From contig BCKT01000017.1 of NCBI GenBank assembly GCA_003116875.1, forward strand, positions 310,001 to 374,000: 64,000 nucleotides of DNA. The letters are read 5' to 3'. The position numbers and the translations under genes are program-made. Positions 54,913 to 64,000 of this stretch are shown piece by piece. The notes under the pieces are model-generated. The model saw only the letters and a program-made list of their open reading frames with translations, ran no database searches and was not told the origin of the DNA. The DNA comes from Takashimella koratensis. Lineage: Eukaryota; Basidiomycota; Tremellomycetes; Trichosporonales; Tetragoniomycetaceae. Within the stretch, counting starts at the first letter, position 1. Each line of letters begins with the position of its first letter.

Positions 54913-57654
54913 ATGTACGACGACGACCGATCAGCCAAGGTCCGCAAGGTGCAGCAGGGCCAGTCGGCGTCTTCCTCTTCCTACACACCACCGCCACAGG
55001 GCAAGACTCGGCGAGCTGCTCGAGGTGAGTCGCGTCAGAGTCCTGAATAACCGAACCAGCGTGTGAGCAATGTCGAACGAGCAAACTTCGATGCTTGGCG
55101 GCCGAACCCCAGTCGAACGACACTCGATGCGGCCACTGTGCCAAGATGGACTTGGTCTGCGAGTACACTGGTCCGCCTCCGCCACCTATAAAACCCGCGT
55201 CCATGTCATTGGGGGAAGAAGGGCCCGCTCGACTGTCCCAGCTTGAAGACAAGGTGTCAAAACTGTTGGATCTCTTGCAGGGTAAAGCCCAAACCTCTCC
55301 ACAGTCGATGCAACAACCGCAAGCAGAGTACAGACCTCCTCAACCACCAGATCCCACAGTCGACCCACGCCTAAAGCCACATATGCCGACGTCATCTCTT
55401 ATAGCGCTCGCCGATTTCGCCGTCTCAGGGGTACCGTCACCAGCTGGGAACAGCGACCTCGAGACCCGGTGGCTCACGGATGCAATGCCGGCGGGGGGTG
55501 GAATGTTGCCTCAGCAAGGCCAGCCATCCTATACACCTCGAGATCGAATTGAGCCTCCACAACTGGTCTTGACCGAGTCACCCAACGCCCCCTCCGACAC
55601 CGCTCTTTCACAACATTCCGCTCGTAGCTTACTTGACCCCCACGTCCAGCCATTCTCCCGCGAGGAGCGATATAGCCAATCGCAGGCTCGTCCGATCCCA
55701 CGCGCCGCAGCAGCGAGCCGCATGGCCGCATTCACCGAGCCCTCATCACATGAAGCGCCGTTCCGCTCCCTCACGTACAACCCGGACACCTTCAGAAACT
55801 CGGAGATATCCAGAGAAGGGTCGGTCGAGGAGCAAGAGCCAAGTATGGGCCCTGACACGATAAGGAACTCGCATGATGGTCGGAAAACGCCCAAGAAGGG
55901 AGGGGGTGATCCCATTGAAAAGGGCATCTTCACAGAGGAGAGCGCTTTGGCCCTGTTCAACTTGTAAGTCCGGGTGATGTAGAAGCTGACGACAGCTTTC
56001 ATCGAGAGATTCACTTTTTTCTGCCAATTCTGCAAGAACCCATCTCGTTTGACTTTATCCGGCACAAATCGTCGTTCCTGCTCTCGACAATCTTGGCGAT
56101 TGCGGCCAAATACTGCGGTGCGGCTTCGGTTCGGTCAGGTGCAAACAGCCCACCTCAAGATGTGAGGCATGGGGTGCAGATTGTCGACGAAGAGAGCTGG
56201 ATCCAGATTCGGTCGTTGGTTCTCTCAAGCTACTTTCAGGCGATGATATCAAAGGTGCACTGTCTGGGTGAGTCAGTCGTTGGCCACTCTGACATTCAGA
56301 AGATGTACAAGCGACACTGCTCCTTGGCGCGTGGGGGCTTCACGATCGCGGCGCTTCACCCGATCCATGGCTTTTGACAGGTGCTGGGTATCGCCTAGCA
56401 CGAAGGCTTGGGATCCACCTCGCGTCTGCGTCATTGATCTCTGGGGTACGGCAGCCGAGTGCGCGAACAGTTGCAGGGTACAAGACGTATCTTGCTCTCT
56501 ACGCCTTTGACAGATTGTACGTCTTGGCTATATCAGCTCTGACTCTAGGTTGACCGTTGGGTTTGGCCGCCCCGAGACCGAGGGTTTCGACCCATCGACC
56601 ATCGACACCTCGATCCTGCTACGGTCGATCGAATCGGACAACCTAGGTCATCTCGTCTCGCAAGAGTCGGCAGCGTGTATCGCGGCGTATGTCGAGCTAG
56701 CCAATGTCGCGAGAGACTACAGTCAGCTCGTCAATGTCACCCTCAAAGCCAGCCCCTCGATGTGCTTGAGTGAGATGGAGAAGATCAGCAGTCGCCTGGA
56801 TGTATTCTCAAGTCGATGGTTGCGTGCTAGTAGGTCAGTATCAAGGTTTCTTCTAACAGCAGGATCGCCCCTTGGGCTCAAACTCGGCCTTTCGTCTCGA
56901 CCGGTCAAGATGCTTTACAATCATATCCGCCTCTGTCTGCACTCGGTGCCGCTCAAGCCAGCGTCACACCCAGGCAGCCAGGTCTTTCTGCAGGACACTA
57001 GGCTTGACGGACCCGAAGGGCGAACTTTCCTCTTGCGATGTTTGAAAATGGTAGGTACGCACGTGACGTGGCTGACGATCAGACGGAAGACTTTGCAGCT
57101 GGGGTGATTCAGGCATTCGCCGACGACGTACGCGACGACGAGGACTCGGTCATGTGTTATGCCTACGACTATGCGAGTATGGTCCTGTCACATTCGGCGG
57201 CCCTTCTCATCCGTCTAGCCACCACACGGGTCTGTGGAGTTGGCGATCCTGTAACCTCACCGAGGAACCGAAGAGATGCTGGTATGGACGACCTGACTGC
57301 CATGCGCTATTGCGCTATGGCAATCACAGCTCTGGTTGAGTCGAATCGATCGGCCAATCAATTCTCATGCGATATGGCCGGCAATCTGTGCCTCATCGCC
57401 AAGGAGATGGGGATGACCGTTTCGGACTGGACGAGCGAGACCGTGGTTAAGACGATTGAACAACGGGCGGCACCCACTGAGTGAGTCCTATGATCCGCGT
57501 AGCTGACCGCAGTCCCGAGCATTTCAGTTTCCCACCGTCATTCGAAACCAGTGTCCTCCCCACCGCCTTCGACTTTAGCCTGTTCTCAGATTTTGACATG
57601 TCCCTCCAGTCTGGCTTCTTTGAAGACGCCAACTTCTTTAGCAACAGTATATAA
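54913..57654 (+). CDS. Zn2Cys6 transcription factor with fungal regulatory domain
   Basis: A nuclear regulator of about 800 residues. Exon 1 (MYDDDRSAKVRKVQQGQ through RRAAR) ends right before the zinc cluster. Exon 2 starts with ACEQCRTSKLRC and continues to CGHCAKMDLVCEY, giving C-x2-C-x6-C-x11-C-x2-C-x6-C; the long third loop (SNDT-containing) is typical of basidiomycete versions. A coiled-coil-like SQLEDKVSKLLDLLQ follows, then a Gln/Pro/Ser-rich linker, then the regulatory domain with FHREIHFFLPILQEP, WLLTGAGYRLARRLGIHL and LYAFDRL. A short C-terminal acidic tail (FDFSLFSDFDMSLQ) may activate. The stop TAA (57652-57654) is only 2 bp from the stop of the convergent dehydratase gene. A role as controller of the adjacent sugar-acid genes is plausible but unproven. 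Confidence 0.86.
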
Positions 57655-57656
57655 TG

Positions 57657-59263
57657 CTACTTCATCGGACTGGTCTGTTCGGCAGCACAGCCCCTCCACG
57701 GATCATTGAGCAAGAGCTGGCCCTTTTCGCTCTTCCAGAACGATCCCTGGGGACACTCAAACTCTGCAAACGCCGCGTCGGTGATCTCACACGAGTACCC
57801 GGGAGCCGTCGGGGCGTGGAAGTGACCGTTACTGAACCCACATGGGTGGACAAAGTTCTCGTGGCAGTGGTCAGTGTACTCTAAGCGTCAGCAATGAAAC
57901 CAAGGTGACTTGCCTAGGATGGACTTTTTCCCAGAGATGGCGACAAAGTCAAAGTGCGAGATGTGGTTGCAGAGCTCGGGCATGCCCGTGCCGCCACAGT
58001 GGGGAACAACGGGGACGCCAAACTTGGCGGCAAGGAGGCAGACGGAGAGAATTTCGTTGATACCGGAGAGACGCAGAGCGTCGAGCTGGACGGCATCGAT
58101 AGCTTCGGCCTGGAGGAGCTGCTTGAACATGACGCGGTTGTTGATGTGCTCGCCTGTGGCGACACCGATCCCATGCGGCTTGAGTGCTTTGCGGATCTTG
58201 GCGTGGCCGAGAATATCGTCGGGGGAAGTGGGCTCCTCGATGAACCACAACCCGAGGTCGGCGAGCTTGGGCATGTACTCGATAGCGTACTGAGGTCAGC
58301 TAGGTAGGTCCTGTACTCACGTCAACGTCCCAGAGCTGGTTCACATCGGTCATAATGACGGCGTCGGGACCAGCAATCTTTCGAACCATTCCAAGGCGCT
58401 TTCGGTCAGTTTCGAGTCCAAGGCCAACTTTGAGCTTGAAATGACGGAAGCCAGAGTCGACGGCCTTTTTGAGACCTGCCTCAACGACGTCATCGGGCAA
58501 ACCCAGCCAGCCGACACTAGTGTTATAACCCGGGACCGCCTGCGGTCAGCGACGACGAGGCTTCAGCTCACAGTGTTCTTCAAGGCCAAGGCCATCCTCT
58601 CGCTCTTGGTCTTTTCCTGCTCCTTGAGCATCTCAAGGGCCTGCTCTTTGGTGAGGACGTCGGTGAGATAGCGGAAGTCGATCACGCTGACGAGCTGCTC
58701 TGGGGTAAAGTCCGCAACCAGCTTCCACAGAGGCTTGCCCTCGACCTTGGCCCATAAGTCCCAAACGGCGTTGAGGATGGCATTCGAGGCGAGTTGCATC
58801 ACGCCGCGCTAATGTCAGAAAAGTACGGGCTAGGCTTACCTCTGGGGACATGAAGCGGGTCTGGCCACCGAGAAAGTTGCGATGGGTTTCGGCAAAGTTG
58901 CTCACGAGCGAGGACAGGCTACGACCTACGAAGCGCGGGGCGAGACACTTGATCGCAACACAGAGCACCCTTGGGTTAGCAGTGATCGAGGCGTGACCTA
59001 CTCATTGCCTTGGCCGTTGCTAAAGGACCATCCAACGCCTTCGAGGTCGGTGTCGGTATGGTAGGTGATGTAGCCGTGGGCGTTCTCGCCAGAGGTGCTG
59101 GGTGTCAGCTTGTTCATGGCCTGACCTACTTCATAGGGTCACTGCCGACGGCGGACAGCGAGGTTGGGAAGCGCAGGTCCCGGATGGTGAATCCCGTGAT
59201 CTTTGGGTCTAGAGGCTGGCGTCAGCCAGGCTCTAAGAAGTCACCTACCATCTTGACAGTCAT
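57657..59263 (-). CDS. Enolase-superfamily dehydratase, L-fuconate dehydratase-like
   Basis: A Mg-dependent sugar-acid dehydratase of about 430 residues that converts a deoxy- or aldonic acid into its 2-keto-3-deoxy form. The start is at 59263 with a 15-nt first exon (MTVKM). Spliced, the N-terminal capping domain reads PKITGFTIRDLRFPTSLS...HGYITYHTDTDLEGVG and ends in GQGNEV, the mark of the fuconate dehydratase group. The barrel has the Lys-x-Lys pair in FKLKVGLG, metal ligands in MTDVNQLWD and WFIEEPTSPDD, GIGVATGEH, and the catalytic His in VPHCGGTGMPEL. The C-terminal GKKSIL / EYTDHCHENFVHPCGF region also fits. In fungi this would act on L-fuconate or L-rhamnonate-type acids. The HpcH/HpaI aldolase at 42 kb would be a suitable next step. 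Confidence 0.88.
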
Positions 59264-59429
59264 GGCTTTGGTTGTGAAGGGCTGTCAGCGGACCGGTCGT
59301 CCTATTTATAAAGGCTCTTCGCGGATATCCCGACCGTTGCCGGACCGGCTAAACAGTCCGGCCTGATGGACCTCCTCCCGACACATCCGAGCGTAGCGAT
59401 TTAACAAGATGCATCTAACAGCTACGGAT
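59264..59429. promoter_or_regulatory. Promoter of the dehydratase gene
   Basis: The 166 bp contain TTTATAAATA on the minus strand at 59303-59312, a strong TATA box about 40 bp before the ATG. Confidence 0.5.
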
Positions 59430-60702
59430 TTATGCAATCGCCTGGTCCCACACTTTCTTCCTTTCCAACAGGCTCTTGGTCATATCAAGGCTAGCGTCAG
59501 CGAAGAACTGATCCATACTCACGCAGTGTCCCGCTCGTGCGTTGGGGTCATGCCTAAAAACTCGGCCGATTGGGTGCAGTCAAACCAGTTGATGGGAGGG
59601 ACGGGAGCACCTGGACTACCTCGAGTGATTTTGGGAAAGGCCTCTAGCAGCGACGGGTCCTCGAGCACATGGTCGATAAGAACTTGGATTGTGAAGGTGC
59701 CTACAGATTAACCATGTCCACACCGGTACTTACGAGTCGCGACACCGAATCTCTGACCGGCGGCGTCAGGATGAAGCAGCGCTTTGACGTGACACTTGGC
59801 GACATCGCGTACATCACAAAGGATTCCCGCAGCAGCAGTGGCGTCCTCCGTCGTCTTCTCGCCCATCAGATAGGAGTACCAATTGGCCACCGCTGACGAT
59901 TAGCGTCGTCTTCCTCTTCACCTACAAGTGTTCAACGACTTTGGCGTTGCCGCCTCGTGGATGATAGGTCCCAGCACATAAGGAGGGCAGACGGTCGCGA
60001 CGTCAAAGCTGTCGTCAGCTACGAACACACGCAACTCACCTCGACTTGGGATGGTCCCATGCAGCTCTCTCCGCGAGCGTCTTACTGGCTCGGTACCAGT
60101 GCATCCGCCAGGCGTCCACGCCCTTGTCATTAACCTCGTCGATCGATTGCTTGTTCCAGTCGGCCTCGGTGAAGACGGCAGTCCCCGGGTCCCTGTTCTC
60201 GAGGATCGAAGCGTATGAGCTGGTCACGATCACGCGAGTCATCTTGGGCTCCTTGGACGCCGCCTCCATCACCGACTTGGTCCCGGCAACCGCAGGCCGG
60301 ATAAAGTCGTCTGGCTTCTCGACGTTCCAGTGAAAGGGGGAGGCGGTATGGACAATGGCGCTGGTGTTAGCTCTGACTGGTGGCCGACTCACTCTACACC
60401 AACCACAGCCTCGTCAAATGCGTTCGCCTACAGGTCAGCAAAGATCTACCAACCCCTCACATTGGTCAAATCCGTGACGATGACATAGTCGAATCGGTCA
60501 AAGCCGCGCTCCTTGTACATCTGCTTCATCCATCGACCTTTGGCGTCATCGCGTGTGGTCCCACGGACGGCGAAGCCTTGCTCAAGAAGGTAGAGACTGA
60601 TCCAGCTAGCAATGTAGCCGCTGGCGCCCGTGACAAGCACTGATTGGTAAGCACTGGTCACTGACTGTCCTCACCGAGAGATCCGGGAGCAGGGACGGGC
60701 AT
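59430..60702 (-). CDS. Extended SDR reductase (dihydroflavonol/cinnamoyl-CoA reductase- or Gre2-like)
   Basis: An NADPH-dependent ketone or aldehyde reductase of about 330 residues. A short first exon from 60702 (MPVPAPGSL) splices across a 35-nt intron to VLVTGASGYIASWISLYLL, the GxxGxxA Rossmann motif of extended SDRs. VIVTDLTNV, AIVHTASPFHW, VIVTSSYASILE and the catalytic Tyr-x3-Lys in WYRASKTLAERAAW follow. The C-terminus (SLLERKKVWDQAIA) ends at 59430. Family members reduce sugar-derived aldehydes, methylglyoxal or ketones. It is divergent from the sugar porter across 181 bp, so a role with the imported sugar is inferred. Confidence 0.87.
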
Positions 60703-60883
60703 CTTCGGACAAGTTGACGAAACCCAAAAAGAAACACACGGTATGATATACGTACCGCGCTCGGAACCACGGGAATTCCGAGTGGTCAGCTGGTCTTGGA
60801 GCCTCGGAAACTCGGCCCGCTCCCGGTAAACCTCGTCATATTTATACCGGCGAGTCGTTGAGCATCCGTCTTCACCGCACAAG
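60703..60883. promoter_or_regulatory. Divergent promoter, SDR and sugar porter
   Basis: 181 bp with a TATTTATA element near 60839-60846, about 40 bp before the sugar porter ATG. Inverted CGGAA/TTCCG-type motifs lie near 60770-60810, which would suit a Zn2Cys6 factor. Binding is not shown. Confidence 0.45.
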
Positions 60884-62689
60884 ATGGTTTCCACGTCCTT
60901 TTCGCACTATGCTGTAGGTTTTGCACGTCGCAAGTGCACTAACACCTTAGAACAACACGGCCGACCAGTGGTGGAAAGATGCGTGTCTCCGCCGGAACGT
61001 AATGCACTGCCTGGGCATTTCGCTTTGCGTCTACTACATTGGATGTAAGTGTGTTCTCCTCGGTGGCGCTGACCTGTAGATGATCAAAACCTCCTGAACG
61101 GTCTTCAGGTAGGCTCACATCACGAGCTACTCTGACAACAGGCCCTTCCTCAATGGAAGTCCTACTTCAACAGCCCCTCTGGCGGGCGTCTCGGTCTCTG
61201 CACAGCCAGTATCTTCCTCCCCGCAATTGCCTCCGCCTTTGTCGGTGACTTTATCTCGTCTCGCTTTGGTCGAAAATGGGGAATCAGGCTGGGATGTCTC
61301 CTCATTGTAGGTGTGGACCTAGGGATAAGCTGACTTTAGATTGCCGGGGCATTTGTGAACGCGTTCTCCACCAACTTTAGCCGTGAGTAGACTTGGTGGC
61401 GTCGCTGATGGCAGAGTTTACTGGGGCGCGATTCATCATTGGCGCCGGAGGCGGCATCACCAAAGTCTGCGCACCGGCTCTCCTTCACGAGATTGCCCAC
61501 CCTCGTCTCCGAGCCCAGCTTGGTGCCACCTACTATGCGTTCTCTTACGTCGGAGGCGTCTTCGCCGCTTGGCTCTGCTTCAGTGGGCTTTACATCAACA
61601 GCTCCTGGAGCTGGCGCTTCCCGACCATCTTCCAGCTCGCCGGTCCCATCATCGTTCTCCTCGTCCTCTTCGACATCCCGGAGAGCCCTCGATTCATGCT
61701 CAAGCGGGGAAACGAATCTCGGGCTATCCAGACCCTTGCCAAGTACCACGCCAATGGCCAGGAGGATGACGAGCTGGTCATGCACGAGGTTCATGAGATC
61801 AAAGCGGCACTCGCTGCGGAGGAAGGGAACCAAGTGTCGTACCTCGATTTTTTGAAGACTGCACCCAATCGTCGTCGCCTGTTTGTCATTGTGATCATCT
61901 CGTTTGGTACCAACTGGGTCGGAAACGGCGTTGTCAGCTAGTAAGTAAGCGGATGAATTCTGCTGACAACAGCTACCTCACTCCGATTCTCAATCTTGTT
62001 GGCGTTACCAAGCCAGTTGAAATCAGCGCGATCAACGGTTGTCTCGCTCTGTGGAACTGTGAGTGTGGGGTAGACCCTCGCTGACGTTAGTGATCGTCGC
62101 AACCACTCTTGCTCAATTCGTTGAGCGCATCGGTCGTCGCCCGCTCTGGCTCACGTCCACCACCGGGATGCTCGGATCTTATGTCGTCATTACCGCACTG
62201 TCCGCGTCATTTGCCCAGACCAAGAACTCATCCACGGGTGTGGCGGTCATCCCATTCCTTTTTGTAAGCCCTCACAGTTGATTATACTGACTACAGATCT
62301 TCTACGGATTTTATGATATTGCGTGGACGATCCAGTGCTACTCTTACACTACCGAGATTCTTCCGTACTCTCAACGAACCAAGGGTCTCGCCATCTTCGT
62401 CTGTGTCCAAAACGCCGCCCTCGCCTTCAATACCTACGTCAACCCAATCGCCCTTGCGGCAATTACGTGGAAATACTACACTGTCTACCTCGCGACTCTC
62501 ACCGCCGTCCTTGTCATCATCTACTTCTTCTTCCCAGAGATCAAGGGGTTGACCATTGACGAAATCTCTCTCGTCTTTGACGAAGGAACTCGTGGCAGTC
62601 GTAAGGCTGCCGCGGAAAGGCTTGGCAGTGATGCCCCTGCGTTGTCTGACGACGTCCGTATCGAGCCCGACAAGCTAGCAACTGCGTGA
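60884..62689 (+). CDS. MFS sugar porter (lactose permease/hexose transporter-like)
   Basis: A plasma-membrane sugar carrier of about 510 residues. Exon 1 codes MVSTSFSHYA, then a 37-nt intron, then NNTADQWWKDACLRRNVMHCLG. Family motifs: GYDQNLLNGLQALPQW, FISSRFGRKWGIRLG, ARFIIGAGGGITKVCAPALLHEIAHPRLRAQLG, PESPRFMLKRG, FVERIGRRPLWL, and the final PEIKGLTIDEI (the usual PETKG with Thr to Ile). The C-terminal tail is charged. Fungal relatives carry lactose, cellobiose, galacturonate or other sugars, so the substrate is open. Position beside a sugar-acid dehydratase and SDR points to deoxy or acidic sugars. The stop TGA (62687-62689) lies 26 bp from the stop of the next, convergent gene. Confidence 0.89.
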
Positions 62690-62715
62690 TTAATACTTGT
62701 ATGCATCTGAGTCAT

Positions 62716-64000
62716 CTAATTGTAGATGGGCTCGCCGTCATCGCCGAAGAAAACGGGTTTCCCAGCTCGGAAGGAGTGAGTTAACGCCATGGCAATCTGT
62801 GCCGCTTCGAGGGCATCTCGCGGTGGCGTCGGTACGGCTATGGTCAGCCGGGACACACTGCGACTTACCCTTGTCGTCCAGAATACAGTCTGCGAAAGTG
62901 CGTACCTCGACGGCGAACGCCTCCCTGAAGCGTTCATAGAATGAGGGGCTTCTGTTAGCAGGCACATGATCACACTCACTGTGACTCTTTCCTAACGCCG
63001 TGGCTGTCTCGAATCTCGACGCGGGAGATGTTTGGGTTCTGGTGTCAGCTAGAACACGTTATCAAACCTACCTCATTGATCACCAGCTTCGTCTCAGTAC
63101 CAAAGACCTCGCAAATCACGTCGTGTCCGTGCATCGAAGTCCGCGAGAGGTGGATATTAAACTTTGACCCGTTCTCGAATTCAATCACGCCGATAGCATT
63201 GTCGCAGTCGCCCATCGCCTCCAGCTCGGGGTAGCGAGTGTTCAACCCAGTCGCAAACACGCGAGTGACTTGTTTCTTGGGATGCTTGAGGTTCTTGGGA
63301 TTTCCCACGTCCAAAAGCCATCGACCGATATCAATATCATGGATCCCACAGTCGATGAAGATACCTCCAGAGCTCTTGGCATAGGCTAGGAAGCGTCCAG
63401 TGGTATCGAGCTTGTCGTTGGTGCATGATTTGATGAGGTATGGGGTACCCAGCTGGCCTTCGGCGATGCGACTTGCGGCTTCTCTGTAGGAGTCGTCGAC
63501 TGGCTGTTAGCTCGTTCATACGAACTGCTCACATCGACGGGAGAAAGCAACCATAACTTTGAGTTCTGGGTGTGCTTCGGCGGCTTCGACGACTCGTTTG
63601 GACTCTTCTACATCTAGCGAGATGGGCTTCTCGATAAGTGTGTGCTGTGGTCAGCTCTGTTTCGTCGTGGGTTTACCTTTCCCGCGGCAATGGACTTCAA
63701 AGCTAGATCAGAGTGGTATCTCGTTTCTGACGCCACAAGGACGACGTCAACCTCCGCCTCAGCGAGCAGCTGTTCCGAGGTGCTGTACCGGCTGCAAAGT
63801 CAGCACTGCCAGACTCATTACTCACGCGACAGCGGCTGGAAGGTTGTCCTTGGCCCATTCCAGCTGAGCCGGGTTAGGATCGGCGACTGCCACAAGCTCC
63901 GAGCGAGGAGAGAAGAAGGCGATCTATAGTCAGCGCCAATCTAACCTCGACCTACATTGGTAGCATGGCGCTTGCCCATGAGCCCGACGCCGAGGACTGC
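62716..64000 (-). CDS. Gfo/Idh/MocA-family oxidoreductase, inositol 2-dehydrogenase-like (5' end beyond the window)
   Basis: A NAD(P)-dependent sugar or cyclitol dehydrogenase, at least 350 residues visible, running off the right edge. The first visible residues AVLGVGLMGKRHATN contain the GxGxxG motif, so only the first few codons are missing. Then come SELVAVADPNPAQLEWA, the EKPISL motif with the catalytic Lys, and GGIFIDCGIHDIDIGRWLL with the H-D/H pair typical of inositol 2-dehydrogenases. The last residues GDDGEPIYN end at 62716. Many short introns interrupt it. It could oxidise inositol, a hexose or a deoxyhexose. Confidence 0.85.

Overview
The window is nuclear DNA of a fungus, almost certainly a basidiomycete and most likely a basidiomycetous yeast. 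A Tremellomycete, Trichosporonales-like source is my best guess, from style rather than from any marker gene. The reasons are dense spliced protein-coding genes on both strands, very short introns (often 33-51 nt, GTGAGT at the donor, CTGAC or CTAAC close to the AG), C/T-rich leaders, and families typical of fungi (Zn2Cys6 regulators, MFS carriers, Old Yellow Enzyme, GH105, alpha-arrestin). I found no rRNA, tRNA, CRISPR array or transposon. Three ambiguous bases (N) occur at 10485, 35474 and 35478.

Layout. 1-5.3 kb: G-rich and C/T-rich non-coding DNA, then a long Zn2Cys6 regulator. 5.3-8.5 kb: a gene-poor stretch. 8.5-10.0 kb: a secreted precursor made of ten near-identical units separated by Lys-Arg sites, the most unusual gene here. 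10.5-17.1 kb: a Dal5-like carrier, a decayed D-glutamate cyclase-like gene, a GFA-family enzyme and a monocarboxylate-type carrier. 17.4-20.4 kb: cell-biology genes (two unknowns and a RING-CH membrane ubiquitin ligase). 21.3-35.2 kb: a transport-rich stretch with five MFS genes interrupted by an Old Yellow Enzyme and a GH105 hydrolase. 35.5-46.4 kb: an oxidative block (flavin monooxygenase, Zn2Cys6 regulator, polyol dehydrogenase, HpcH/HpaI aldolase, Baeyer-Villiger-type monooxygenase, GST-like protein). 46.8-54.8 kb: alpha-arrestin, FMN-dependent 2-hydroxyacid oxidase, secreted carboxylesterase and an intracellular GH5 hydrolase. 54.9-64.0 kb: a third Zn2Cys6 regulator, an L-fuconate dehydratase-like enolase-superfamily enzyme, an SDR reductase, a sugar porter and an inositol-dehydrogenase-like enzyme cut by the window edge.

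How the genes may work together (inference). GH105, HpcH/HpaI aldolase, fuconate/rhamnonate-type dehydratase, polyol dehydrogenase, SDR, MocA-type dehydrogenase and sugar porter together suggest uptake and non-phosphorylative breakdown of pectin-derived or deoxy sugars. The two flavin monooxygenases, the OYE and the GST-like protein suggest oxidation of ketones or lipophilic compounds. Many of these genes sit in divergent pairs with short shared promoters, several carrying GATAAG motifs. Convergent neighbours are separated by as little as 2 bp.
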